A stretch of DNA of 58,466 nucleotides from a virus, in the IMG/VR virus record IMGVR_UViG_3300018914_000069, positions 1 to 58,466 of that record. One strand, given 5' to 3'. Shown piece by piece: positions 8,012 through 17,072 of this stretch; the stretch's first letter is position 1, and each line of letters begins with the position of its first letter. The notes under the pieces were generated by a model, which saw only the letters and a list, made by a program, of their open reading frames with translations, was not told where the DNA came from and made no database searches. The position numbers were made by a program, and so were the translations under genes.

Positions 8012-9280
8012 TTATGCTATTACTTGAGCGGAGAGACGATATGTATCACCAATCTGCTGGATGTATACATAAAATTTTGAACCTGTAATAATTCTTTCTG
8101 CTACTTTTGTTTTTATATTATTCTCGTACTTACTTAATACAAATTTCCCATTATAATAATCCAATGTTAAATATCCATTATCACCAGACATTTTCATTAA
8201 GTAAATGGTGTCTTTGATATTTGCTGCTTCCACCCATAAAGCATTTGTTGCGGGAGTGGCTAAATTATATTCAGCAGTTAATGTATATGATGATGTAAGA
8301 GATGCATCGTCAATCCAAAGAGTATTTGTATCTATTGGTTGGGTTTTTGACGCTACAATTGTTAAGGATTTTTCCGTAGTCTGATTGGAATCCTCCAACC
8401 AAATAGCGTTGAAATTGGATGGAGCAGAGGATTTACTCAACGTCTGTGTATTATCTAAAATAGGTGGATTGGGCACGTTTTCAATCCATAGTTTTGCAGT
8501 AAAATCACTCTGTATGTTGAATCCGTTTGAGAACGTGACTTTTCCATTAGTAACATTAAGTTTTTCATTATTTTCAAAAGTTCCATTCTCGGATTGTCCA
8601 ATGATTTGTGTTGCGCCCCAAGCCAACTTTACTCCGCCATTATCTGTGTTGATTGCAGTGAGATCAACACTCATATTTGGTTTTGCATACAGTACACTAA
8701 ATGGTTTCAAACCTGTTGAGCCGATGAGTCCCTTGTTACTTGTTGCTTGAAACTCGATATAATAGCTTTTACCAGAAACCAGTCCGTCAAATAAATATTG
8801 AAGAGGTGATGTTGTCTGTATCCCTGATTGTTTTATTAGTACTTGGTTGGAATCATATAGATTTGCAATCCACGATTTTATAGCAATACTCTGAGCCTGT
8901 GAATATGTTGCCTGAAAGTTATACCAAGGAGCTTTAACTGTAGTTACCGTACTCAAGGAAACGATAGGCCTAGACGAAGTTGAAAATATTTCGGCATCAG
9001 ATGTTGCACTAGAATTGGTTTCATCGTAAACAGTAATTAGTATTTTATACTCGTTCCCATTAATTAATGAATTAGCGGGTAGCTGATATGTGGTGGAATA
9101 ACTGTTGGTTTTCGGTACGCTAAAAACAGTTAAATTATCACTATTACGCTTAAATTCAATACTGTAGGAGGTCTGAATTGCCCCCGACACTTTCCAAGTT
9201 ATTGTGTTTACCTCTGAAGCATCAATGGCTAAACCTTTAACAGAAATAGAAAAAGGCTTTTGTATACTAATGTCAATCAC
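8012..9280 (-). CDS. Fibronectin-III-like tail protein
   Basis: A 422-residue protein of tandem beta domains. The first two (residues ~10-100 and ~105-195) look like Fn3 folds (YSIEFKRNSDNL, NGNEYKILITVYD; SYYIEFQATSNKGL). The C-terminal half repeats an N-x-I/L-W-L/I/V-E/D motif (NAIWLED, NTLWIDD, NALWVEA), which also ends the main tail fibre. Such domains decorate tails or bind carbohydrate. A GTG at 9280 overlaps the ribosome binding site, so the true start may be the ATT eight bases after AGGAGG. It lies next to the tape measure gene, in the distal-tail position. Confidence 0.55.
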   Translation of the reverse strand: MIDISIQKPFSISVKGLAIDASEVNTITWKVSGAIQTSYSIEFKRNSDNLTVFSVPKTNSYSTTYQLPANSLINGNEYKILITVYDETNSSATSDAEIFSTSSRPIVSLSTVTTVKAPWYNFQATYSQAQSIAIKSWIANLYDSNQVLIKQSGIQTTSPLQYLFDGLVSGKSYYIEFQATSNKGLIGSTGLKPFSVLYAKPNMSVDLTAINTDNGGVKLAWGATQIIGQSENGTFENNEKLNVTNGKVTFSNGFNIQSDFTAKLWIENVPNPPILDNTQTLSKSSAPSNFNAIWLEDSNQTTEKSLTIVASKTQPIDTNTLWIDDASLTSSYTLTAEYNLATPATNALWVEAANIKDTIYLMKMSGDNGYLTLDYYNGKFVLSKYENNIKTKVAERIITGSKFYVYIQQIGDTYRLSAQVIA

Positions 9281-9284
9281 CTCC

Positions 9285-9325
9285 TTTTGAGAATAAAGGG
9301 ATGTAATATTTTAGACTACATCCCT
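9285..9325 (-). terminator. Rho-independent terminator after tape measure gene
   Basis: AGGGATGTA (9297-9305) pairs perfectly with TACATCCCT (9317-9325), followed on the minus strand by TTTATTCT. Confidence 0.65.
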
Positions 9326-9338
9326 CATATACGTTTGC

Positions 9339-12300
9339 TTAATATTTATTAGATTTAATGAGTATATTAAGTCCCTGTAGCCACTGTGCAGGATTATCAG
9401 ATTTCACTGTCATGTTGTTAAAGTGAAAATGATTTTCTGTCACCATTGAAGGGTTAGACATTGGTGTGGTCAGTGCCGCCGCCATATTGCGCAAATTGGG
9501 GAGTAGATTGCTTTGAATATTTTTTGGAGGTATTTGCAGTTCCCCAATGAGCGATTTTGTTAAAGATTCGTGTGGTTTTACATTGAAGAGACGATTGGCA
9601 AGTTGAACGAGTTTATTCGGTGCTTTGTCACCAACAATTCCGCCATCATGATACTTTTTCACTGTAGTAGACCCGCCAGTAGGTGAATGTGTTACGGACG
9701 GTAGGGGAGTGCTCGATCCAGATGGTGGCTTTAAGCTGGCTATAGACCGATATAATGATTTTAAACGCTCAAATTGATCTTCAACCTCATCAGTATAGTT
9801 TTCTAAGTGATTTATTGCTTTAGAATACCAACCCTTTTCACCATGCATGAGTTCATCGAAAGCAAGCGTTCCTTCCTCAGCAGCTTCAATTAAACCTTCC
9901 CAACGCTTTTGCGCTTCTTTAATTTCCTCTTCATGCTTCAACTTAAGATGTTCAAGTTCTTCTTGAAGGAATTCAATCTTTTTATTTTTTGCTTCTTCAA
10001 GTCGTGTAATCTCATCTTCAATTGCTCGTTTAACATCTTCACGCTGATATTGTCTGAGAAGTTCTTCACGTTCCTGTTCAAGTTCTGATACACGTTCTTT
10101 ATCATACGTGTTAATTAATGTTCCATCTTCTTGAACAAAGTCGTGGTCGTTGACACCTTTAATTTTGTTAATCTGGTCGTCAATTTCTTTTAATTTAAGG
10201 AGTCGATCTTCCTTTTCATACTCTTCATCCAGCAATTCCAATTTCTCGCGTTGTTTTTCAATTTGTTTATCATAGTCTTCATTAAGGTCTTCAATTCTTT
10301 TTTCAAGTTTTGAAACAGCTTTTTCATGTTTCTCTTGCAATGCCGCAAGGTGATTTTGCTTTTGTTGCTCAAGTATGTCTTTAATCATACCTTGAATAGA
10401 GCGTCTGGTTTGCTCAATGGAAACCTTATAATCAAGTTGCTGTTTAGTAAGGTCAGCTAATTTTTGACGCAATTCACCTTTTTGAGCTAATGTAAGATTG
10501 CCAAGTTGAAGCTGTTTGTTCACAAGATTGATTTCATCTTGAATGTTCTGCTGGAGAACGTCCATCACTTCGATTTGGAACTGAAGTTCCTCTGTATACT
10601 CTTGAGAAGACTCTCTAAACAAATTCATCCGAGTGCGAGAGAGGTCAAGATGATTACTCAGTTCAGCAGATTTTACAGCATACTCCTCGAACTGTGAATT
10701 AACTTGATCGAAAGAGAGGCTAGAAATTTGTGATTGCAATTGAATAATTTGCTGTTTGAGTTCGTTTGCTCTCTTAAAAGCTTCATCAGAGTCTTTAGGT
10801 GAGCCACCAATTTTGTTTGACTTACCGCCAATGCGCTGAGTCTTTGTGACTTGATCGTATTCCTTCTGGAGAAGAGTGATTTTCTCTTGTAAAAGCTTTT
10901 TCTCTTTTTCAATGTTGTCGCGGTATTCTTGAGAAGCGGAGGAGAGTTGGGCACGTCTAGCTTGTACTTCTTCGAGCTGTGTTTCGATTTCGAGAAGTCG
11001 TTTAGCTGAAGAAGAGAGGGCTTCATACTCGGTTTTGGGAGATTTTGTGCTAGAAGGAGTTTTTGATTTCCCAAAAGTAGGGGAGGAGATAGCCTTCTTT
11101 AAAGCCTCGATCTGCTCAAATTCTGATTTTACACCTTCAACTTGACGTTTGGTCTTTTCTATCTCCATTGCCTCTGTAATGCTTCTGGATTCCCTAATTC
11201 GGGAATCGAGTCCAGAGAGTGCATTTTGCGCATCTGCAACAGATTGGATTGCTTTAATCTCAATACCATAATTATTTAACTTTTTAATTAAATTGGCTTG
11301 TTGATTTGCCAAATCTTGTGCTCGTGCATTGGCAATATCACTAAAAGCCTTAAGTTTACTGTTTCTTAGTTCAAGGATTGCTTGTTGATTTATTTTAACT
11401 TGACCATTTTCAAACGTGAACGCATTGGCGAGTTCTTTTTCCTTAAGAATTAGCTCTGCGGCTTCATCTGCCGTGATTGATTTCCCTTCAGCTAGGTCAT
11501 CTAGTACTTGATTTAAAGATAAAACTTCTTTCTTAGTTGAGTCAAATTGTTTAAATAACTCATCTTGGGTGTTGTTGACTTCTTCTAGGGAGTCAGAAAA
11601 TTCTTCGGTGTCAATTATTCCATTTTTAAAGGTATTATTTAAATCATCTTGGGACTTCTTAACCTTATCGTTTCCGAAGATAATTTTATCAAGTGTAGTT
11701 ATTTGATCATTATTGGCCTTCTTTTTATCTTCTAAGGTTTGAAGTGATTTTTGTGCCTCTAAGAATTCGGTGTCACCTATATCACTTAATTGTTCTTCGT
11801 AAGCTTGCAATTCCTTTACAAAGCTTAGTAATTCTCCACGTTTTTGAGCGTATAGGTCAGCGTTACCTGATTTTTGAATTACTTCAATTTCTTCTTGTTT
11901 TGCGTCGACGATTGCACGAGCATCTTCAATGGCTTTAACTTTATATTTGTTTTGAAATGCTAGTATTTGCTCGTATGTACTTTGATGTTCATCTTGTATT
12001 TTCTTTAAATCATCAGCAGCTTCCGTTATGTCTAAATCTAGCTTTGCATTTTGTGCTTCCAAGGTCGCTTTTGCTAATTTTGCTTGTTCAATAGACATTG
12101 TTTTTAGTGATTCAGCGTAAGCATTTGCTTTTTGAGTATTTATCTCAATTGCATTGCCATATTCATCAGTCGATTGAACTAAAGCTGGCTGTATCCTCTG
12201 AATATCAGACATGACTTGCTGCAATTCTTTTTGTGCATCAGTATTAACAGAGGCTTGAGATTTTAATTCTTCATACTTCTGTACTAAATTTTGTAAATCA

Positions 12301-14276
12301 GATGAAGTGTTTCTTGTCTTTTCTGCAAATTTATGAATATCGTCTGCGCTCTGGGTCACTGCATCTGAAGTAGATATAAACGCCGATACAAGAGCTTCGA
12401 CCCCTACTAAGACAACACCAATAAGCCCAAGAGATAGTTTAAAGCCTTTAACACCTAGTTCGGCTGTTTTTGCAGCAGCACTTATGGCAATAAAAGCTTT
12501 TGAAATACCATAAAGTGATAAAGCAAGTGCAGGAATCGCAATATTTAATCCATTAGTCATCCTTGTAAACTCGGTAAATCCTTGTATTAAGCCAGTAACC
12601 ATCTTAATCGCGGTAGAAAGTCCTGTATTTAGACCGCCATCTGAAATCACAAACACTAATTCTTGCCATGCCCCTTGAAGCGCATTCAATTGATGGGTCA
12701 GAGATTGCATTGCTTTTTCATTCTCTCGCATCGCACTGCCTTGTGAATTCGCAGCAGAAGCACTTGCCTTGGTAGCTACATCCATACCTTGCATTAAGGC
12801 AAGGAATCTGTTTAATTGATAGCGACCAGCGGCACTAATTGCGATATTTTGTTGTTGCTCTTCAGTGAGGTCATTCCACTTGGAGGACAGTTCAGTCAAG
12901 ACCTGAGAAACAGGCTTCAAATTACCTTCCATATCTTTAATGGAAATGCCAACTGCCTGTAATGCGCTTACTGAATCACTAACAGTTGTAAGTCTACTAA
13001 GGATTGTTTTTAGTGAGTTGCCCACCACATTCCCAGATTCCTGAGTACTAGCCTGTATCGCAACGGTGTAACCTAAAAGAGTATTTAAATCTGCACCAAA
13101 GGTCTTTGCAGTTGATCCAGCTTTAATTAGTGACAGAGCCAGATCTTTAGTCGTGGTGCTAAAGTCATTATCAACTTGGTTCAGGCGTGAAATTAGATCT
13201 ACAGAATCTTCCAGTTCGTCATTGAAGACTTTTCTACCCACAATGACTGCCTTTGTTGCTTCTGCTGCGTCTAATTCACTCACATTCATAGCAAGTAATA
13301 CGGCGCGGGCATTTGCAAGTGCCTCTGCTGAACTTTGTCCTGCACGAGCAAATTCAATCAAGGCAGTGTTTGTATTAGTCAGGGTTTGACCAAGTTCTTT
13401 AGATAACTCAATTGAACCCTCGAAAAGTCCCTGAAAGTTAGTGCTATCATCCATAACCCTTTTTAGTTGGGTCATTTGATCGTCCAATTCAATTGCTGTT
13501 TGAATTAGAGATTGTAGCGCATTTACAGTGCCATATACCGCGGTGGTAGCAGCACCCCATTGTAAAATTTTGGAAAGTGCATGGTCAAAATTTCCACTTA
13601 ATGAGTTTGCAGATGCTCTCGCATTTGCCTCCATTTGTTTAAAGGAGGCATTTAATTTTTGTATTTCTTGATTTAATTTTGGCGTAGAGGAGGTGAGTTT
13701 ACTTACAGAGTTTTGGAATTCCTGTAATTGTTTTTTGTCTACATTATTACCGTATGCAGTCAATAAATTTTGTACCTTAATTTGCGCTTGCTGTTTATAG
13801 TTATCTACATTAAAGTCATTACGCTGTTGAACTTTAAGTTGCCTAGATTGCTCTTGGTCAATTTTCCTACGGATTTGCTGTTCAGCTTGTAATGCTTTTT
13901 CACGTTCTTTTGCGATCTTCTGCTCTTCTTTTATTCTCTGGTCTTCAATGGCTTTTCTGGTTTTTTGTTCCTGTTGTAATGCTCTTTCTCTATCTTGCTC
14001 TATTCTTTTTTCTAGTGCAACACGAGTCCTATGTTCTGACTGTAAAACTCGCTCCCGTTCCTTTTCTTGTTTCTGTAGGGCTTTTTCCCACCATAGTTCA
14101 TAATTAGACGCAATACTCCTCAATGCTTCATTTGTTTTATTGAGATGAGATGTATTTACATTGACGCTTAAATTTAAGTTATTAATTTTTAATTGTTTTA
14201 GTTGCTTATTGATTTCTGCTGTAGTTGATTTAAGGTCTAATGAGCCTTGTATGAGAATTCGAAGATCGTCTGCCAT
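9339..14276 (-). CDS. Tape measure protein
   Basis: At 1645 residues this is by far the largest protein here. It sets tail length and probably helps DNA entry. The N-terminal 250 residues are charged coiled coil (repeated REKALQAEQ-type segments). A conserved tape-measure core follows (DDQMTQLKRVMDDSTNF, then ELDAAEATKAV and SAAGRYQLNRF near residue 490). A hydrophobic stretch lies around residues 590-660, and long coiled coil around 1130-1540. No transglycosylase or peptidase domain is obvious, unlike SPbeta YomI, which carries one. GGAGTGGG precedes the ATG. Confidence 0.9.
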   Translation of the reverse strand: MADDLRILIQGSLDLKSTTAEINKQLKQLKINNLNLSVNVNTSHLNKTNEALRSIASNYELWWEKALQKQEKERERVLQSEHRTRVALEKRIEQDRERALQQEQKTRKAIEDQRIKEEQKIAKEREKALQAEQQIRRKIDQEQSRQLKVQQRNDFNVDNYKQQAQIKVQNLLTAYGNNVDKKQLQEFQNSVSKLTSSTPKLNQEIQKLNASFKQMEANARASANSLSGNFDHALSKILQWGAATTAVYGTVNALQSLIQTAIELDDQMTQLKRVMDDSTNFQGLFEGSIELSKELGQTLTNTNTALIEFARAGQSSAEALANARAVLLAMNVSELDAAEATKAVIVGRKVFNDELEDSVDLISRLNQVDNDFSTTTKDLALSLIKAGSTAKTFGADLNTLLGYTVAIQASTQESGNVVGNSLKTILSRLTTVSDSVSALQAVGISIKDMEGNLKPVSQVLTELSSKWNDLTEEQQQNIAISAAGRYQLNRFLALMQGMDVATKASASAANSQGSAMRENEKAMQSLTHQLNALQGAWQELVFVISDGGLNTGLSTAIKMVTGLIQGFTEFTRMTNGLNIAIPALALSLYGISKAFIAISAAAKTAELGVKGFKLSLGLIGVVLVGVEALVSAFISTSDAVTQSADDIHKFAEKTRNTSSDLQNLVQKYEELKSQASVNTDAQKELQQVMSDIQRIQPALVQSTDEYGNAIEINTQKANAYAESLKTMSIEQAKLAKATLEAQNAKLDLDITEAADDLKKIQDEHQSTYEQILAFQNKYKVKAIEDARAIVDAKQEEIEVIQKSGNADLYAQKRGELLSFVKELQAYEEQLSDIGDTEFLEAQKSLQTLEDKKKANNDQITTLDKIIFGNDKVKKSQDDLNNTFKNGIIDTEEFSDSLEEVNNTQDELFKQFDSTKKEVLSLNQVLDDLAEGKSITADEAAELILKEKELANAFTFENGQVKINQQAILELRNSKLKAFSDIANARAQDLANQQANLIKKLNNYGIEIKAIQSVADAQNALSGLDSRIRESRSITEAMEIEKTKRQVEGVKSEFEQIEALKKAISSPTFGKSKTPSSTKSPKTEYEALSSSAKRLLEIETQLEEVQARRAQLSSASQEYRDNIEKEKKLLQEKITLLQKEYDQVTKTQRIGGKSNKIGGSPKDSDEAFKRANELKQQIIQLQSQISSLSFDQVNSQFEEYAVKSAELSNHLDLSRTRMNLFRESSQEYTEELQFQIEVMDVLQQNIQDEINLVNKQLQLGNLTLAQKGELRQKLADLTKQQLDYKVSIEQTRRSIQGMIKDILEQQKQNHLAALQEKHEKAVSKLEKRIEDLNEDYDKQIEKQREKLELLDEEYEKEDRLLKLKEIDDQINKIKGVNDHDFVQEDGTLINTYDKERVSELEQEREELLRQYQREDVKRAIEDEITRLEEAKNKKIEFLQEELEHLKLKHEEEIKEAQKRWEGLIEAAEEGTLAFDELMHGEKGWYSKAINHLENYTDEVEDQFERLKSLYRSIASLKPPSGSSTPLPSVTHSPTGGSTTVKKYHDGGIVGDKAPNKLVQLANRLFNVKPHESLTKSLIGELQIPPKNIQSNLLPNLRNMAAALTTPMSNPSMVTENHFHFNNMTVKSDNPAQWLQGLNILIKSNKY

Positions 14277-14298
14277 TTTCCCACTCCTTTTTTAACAA

Positions 14299-14332
14299 TA
14301 AAAAAAGAAGTAGGGGAGATGACCCTACTTCT
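14299..14332 (-). terminator. Rho-independent terminator after lipoprotein gene
   Basis: AGAAGTAGGG (14306-14315) pairs perfectly with CCCTACTTCT (14323-14332), followed on the minus strand by a run of seven T. It separates the lipoprotein gene from the tape measure gene, as expected for an independently expressed moron. Confidence 0.85.
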
Positions 14333-14367
14333 GAAAGTAACCATAACAAAATGAGTGTTGGTTCCAA

Positions 14368-14967
14368 TTATTCTTGTATTGCTATGACAATTCCATTATC
14401 CAAATAAACGTATTTACCTAACTCATAAACCCATTGTTCACTGACACCAGATGTAGTAGTTGTCTTATTGATGTCTTTTGGCTTACCCCAAGACGTTTTT
14501 ACTACCTGTTCAGCAGTCATGCCAATCTGCGGTTTCATATTTGAATAGTCAATAAACTTTGGAGCATTGGGATCTCCTTTAGGAGAAGATATGATAAACG
14601 AAAATTCACTGTTTCTTTTTTCTATATCTGTATGAAAAGCACCAATTTCCTCTTTAAACATTCCATCGTAGTTAGCTGGGATTTTATTAAGGTATCTTAA
14701 TGCGGCTGGATAGGCTACATCTTTAAGCTTATCTGTTTCAGTGTTTTTGATGATTAATTTCGCTTTAACATAATTTAAAATATTAGGCGCATCTTTGTAA
14801 TCACCAATCTTCGATAATATAGGTTCAGCAGCTTCCATATTGTAATTATTAATTAAAGATATTGCATATTGATAATCCTGCTCTCTTGAGTCGGAAAGCA
14901 CAGACATACTTCCACACCCACTCAATAATACAACCGCCAAAACCAACAACCCAATCCATCTATTCAT
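14368..14967 (-). CDS. Membrane lipoprotein (moron-type)
   Basis: A 199-residue lipoprotein with a short signal peptide and lipobox LLSGC (Cys18), so it should be exported and lipid-anchored on the outer face of the membrane. Residues ~30-110 are helical, TPR-like (AAEPILSKIGDYKDAPNILNY). The C-terminal part (GMTAEQVVKTSWGKPKDIN, WVYELGKYVYLDNG) resembles the SmpA/BamE fold found in small Gram-positive lipoproteins. I start at 14967, where AAGGGG is eight bases upstream. Terminators before and after set it off from the tail genes. A superinfection-exclusion role, as for phage lipoproteins encoded near tape measure genes, is inference. Confidence 0.75.
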   Translation of the reverse strand: MNRWIGLLVLAVVLLSGCGSMSVLSDSREQDYQYAISLINNYNMEAAEPILSKIGDYKDAPNILNYVKAKLIIKNTETDKLKDVAYPAALRYLNKIPANYDGMFKEEIGAFHTDIEKRNSEFSFIISSPKGDPNAPKFIDYSNMKPQIGMTAEQVVKTSWGKPKDINKTTTTSGVSEQWVYELGKYVYLDNGIVIAIQE

Positions 14968-15040
14968 GGACATTACCCCTTAAACTGTTTTACCAACATT
15001 ATACACAAATTGGTAACGTTTAAGAAGTGGGGGAGTAGGA

Positions 15041-15075
15041 CAAAACAAAAGCCACTAAACTTTGATAGTGGCTTT
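15041..15075 (-). terminator. Rho-independent terminator after PemK-like gene
   Basis: AAAGCCACTA (15048-15057) pairs with TAGTGGCTTT (15066-15075), followed by TTGTTTTG on the minus strand. The stem overlaps the stop codon of the PemK-like gene. Confidence 0.75.
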
Positions 15076-15634
15076 AACTCGCATCTTCCTCAGATTGTTC
15101 TTTATTCTTCGAATAGATTCCCAATTCAAAGCAATAATTCAACCTGTTATCAATAACTGGCAAATATGACGAAATGTCCATTTTTTCCTCAAGTAGCATA
15201 TTCTTATGTATATTGGTTGCAGTTGCAAGATCAATGTAACACTCTCTTCCAGTTACATTCTTCGGAAGGTAAGCAAACAGTGGATGAGTACCTTCTACTG
15301 TAGGTTGATACCAAGGCTCAGTTTTATCCTCTTCATAGATGCTGTAGATTTTCGCTACAGTAACATCAAAATGTTCTGTATCTTCATTTAAGACATCAGC
15401 AGATATAACAACTACTTTTCGTGGCTTTATGCTCAATACTACTTGATGAACTTTTCCCGTCAAAAAAGCTTCATTTACAGAAACACAAGTGCCACGATAA
15501 TTGCAGTCATCATCCGGAATAAAGAAGTCCAGTGGCCTTTTGGGAATATAGGGCATGGCTGCCTCAAAGATCCATCCACGCTTAATTAGACTCCAATTTT
15601 GTTTATCCAAGAATTTAGAATTTCTAACTGCCAT
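15074..15634 (-). CDS. PemK/MazF-like protein
   Basis: A 186-residue protein with a weak PemK/MazF pattern: an opening RGWIFEAAMPYIP, a middle strand RKVVVISADVLN, and a C-terminal region GRECYIDLATATNIHKNMLL that resembles the dimer-strand and helix segment of MazF folds. MazF-type toxins cut mRNA; whether this one is active cannot be told. GAGAGGACTAGG precedes the ATG. It is read right after a 55-residue basic protein and ends in its own terminator, making a two-gene unit within the late region. It could instead be a phage nucleic-acid-binding protein of similar fold. Family call is tentative. Confidence 0.45.
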   Translation of the reverse strand: MAVRNSKFLDKQNWSLIKRGWIFEAAMPYIPKRPLDFFIPDDDCNYRGTCVSVNEAFLTGKVHQVVLSIKPRKVVVISADVLNEDTEHFDVTVAKIYSIYEEDKTEPWYQPTVEGTHPLFAYLPKNVTGRECYIDLATATNIHKNMLLEEKMDISSYLPVIDNRLNYCFELGIYSKNKEQSEEDAS

Positions 15635-15638
15635 TATC

Positions 15639-15806
15639 CTAGTCCTCTCTGCGTCTTTTTAAACTAGAAGATCTCATTTGTTCAGGTGTCAACTTTTTAA
15701 GAGGTTTCACTTTTGTATACTGTTGATCTGACTTCAATCCGCGCTTTTCCGCAAGACTAACAATTGTGGAAGGTGCCATCTGTTTCTTCCCCCGTTTCTT
15801 CCTCAT
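15639..15806 (-). CDS. Small basic protein, partner of PemK-like gene
   Basis: 55 residues, strongly basic (starts MRKKRGKKQMAPSTIV, ends SSSLKRRRED), four bases from the next gene. The ATG at 15806 has GGGAGG seven bases upstream; the longer TTG frame overlaps that site. The charge suggests nucleic acid binding. In position it corresponds to an antitoxin, but no ribbon-helix-helix or AbrB pattern is seen, so that role is only a guess. Confidence 0.5.
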   Translation of the reverse strand: MRKKRGKKQMAPSTIVSLAEKRGLKSDQQYTKVKPLKKLTPEQMRSSSLKRRRED

Positions 15807-15856
15807 AGTTATTCCTCCCAAAGAACACTTTGAAAGAAATATATGAGGAAATAAAT

Positions 15857-15869
15857 ACAGTAGAACTGT
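15857..15869. promoter_or_regulatory. Inverted repeat, possible operator
   Basis: ACAGT-AGA-ACTGT, a perfect 5-bp inverted repeat between the promoter at 15913-15941 and the start of the small basic gene. Position fits an autoregulatory site; this is inference. Confidence 0.35.
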
Positions 15870-15881
15870 TGCAATTGAAGG

Positions 15882-15902
15882 TTAAACGTTAAAGGTTAAA
15901 CC
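15882..15902 (+). repeat. Three tandem 7-bp repeats
   Basis: TTAAACG, TTAAAGG and TTAAACC stand directly head to tail in the leader of the PemK-like pair. Seven-base phasing is unusual for a helix-face operator, so the role is open. Confidence 0.5.
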
Positions 15903-15912
15903 TCCTAATGTC

Positions 15913-15941
15913 ATAATAATATTTGCTACGGAAATAAACAA
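15913..15941 (-). promoter_or_regulatory. Candidate promoter for the PemK-like pair
   Basis: On the minus strand TTGTTT (15936-15941), a 17-base spacer, and TATTAT (15913-15918). It would transcribe the two-gene unit independently of the late operon. Confidence 0.45.
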
Positions 15942-16056
15942 TCTTTTTCTACCAGAAACTAGTATGAAAAGAAAGCAAACTGGGAATAATATAACCACAA
16001 TTTATTTCAAAGGAACAGCATAAAACTAGAATTTAATTCAAATATGTATCCAAGAC

Positions 16057-16087
16057 TGTCAGTAGGGGAGAAGGATACCTACTGACA
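16057..16087 (-). terminator. Hairpin after recombinase gene
   Basis: TGTCAGTAGG (16057-16066) pairs perfectly with CCTACTGACA (16078-16087). The minus-strand sequence after it (GTCTTGGATAC) is only weakly T-rich, so termination may be partial. The loop side carries a TAGGGGAG motif. Confidence 0.5.
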
Positions 16088-16101
16088 CTGTTAGGTACAT
16101 A

Positions 16102-17064
16102 TTATGCAAATGCGTCATCGAGTTCATCGTCCGTTTCTTTGACAATATAGATCTTAGTTGTCTCGGACGATTCGTGTCCAAGCAGAGCCTGAGCTGATTC
16201 AATGTTTTTGCCGCTTAGTACAAGATGAGTCGCTCGGGTGGATCTCAATTGGTGAGGGTGCACACGTCTTCCGACTATCTCACTGAAAATTTCCGAACAC
16301 CAATAATTAAAGGTGGTTGGATTGACTTGATTTACTTTGCCATCTTTTGTCTTTTTTACAAACACATATGGACAATCATCTTCACCACGAACCTCTAGCC
16401 ATTTTTTTATTGCTTGCATTGCGGTTTCGTCAAATACCAATTTTCTTATCTTACCTTGCTTTGACCTTCCCTTACACCTAATGTTATGAGTGAGGTAATA
16501 AGACTTATCCTTAACCTTTTCGTAATTCGCAACTTCCTTTAGTAGCTGACGTACCTCTTCACGTCTCGCCCCAGAAGAATAGGAAAAATGAATATACGCA
16601 AGCATTTGCCACTCTTCCCGTTCCTCAAGTGTCCTAATTAGATGTCGCAACTCTTCCTCACTTAATGGCTTTTTCTCATTCCTTAATGCTTTCGGAGGAT
16701 TAGGAATCTGTTTGTTATAGATATTTCTGAATAGGGGATAGTCCTCGCCATAATATAACTCAACGTAACCGCAGAGACTGGAAACAACCGAACGCTTTAA
16801 TTTGACAGCACTTGAAGACAATCCACGAGCAAGTAGAAAGTTTTGATACTTCAATGCGTCTCTAGCTTTAAGTTCGTAAATTGGTTTATTCATACACTGA
16901 TCGTGAACGAAACGGAAAAATTGGCGTAAACCCGATTTATATTGCATTAGAGTTTTGTCGGATAAATGTTGCTGTTGCAAGAACTCTTCCGTAATGTCTC
17001 GATTAAATTTATGTACTAAACTCCATTCTTCATCAGTGACCTCTGGCAATTTTTCAAATCTCAT
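16102..17064 (-). CDS. Tyrosine recombinase in the late region (YomM-like)
   Basis: A 320-residue site-specific recombinase with a SAM-like N-terminal DNA-binding domain (residues ~10-110) and a catalytic domain with the complete set: Arg in SSGARREEV, Lys in RCKGRSKQGK, HPHQLRSTRATH, GH in LLGHESSET, and the nucleophile Tyr in TTKIYI. It should therefore be active. I use the ATG at 17064 with AGTAGGTG upstream; a TTG lies just before it. It is read with the tail genes, directly after an HK97-gp10-like gene, an odd place for an integrase. SPbeta has a similar gene, yomM, among its late genes. No att site could be identified. Confidence 0.85.
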   Translation of the reverse strand: MRFEKLPEVTDEEWSLVHKFNRDITEEFLQQQHLSDKTLMQYKSGLRQFFRFVHDQCMNKPIYELKARDALKYQNFLLARGLSSSAVKLKRSVVSSLCGYVELYYGEDYPLFRNIYNKQIPNPPKALRNEKKPLSEEELRHLIRTLEEREEWQMLAYIHFSYSSGARREEVRQLLKEVANYEKVKDKSYYLTHNIRCKGRSKQGKIRKLVFDETAMQAIKKWLEVRGEDDCPYVFVKKTKDGKVNQVNPTTFNYWCSEIFSEIVGRRVHPHQLRSTRATHLVLSGKNIESAQALLGHESSETTKIYIVKETDDELDDAFA

Positions 17065-17072
17065 CAATACAC

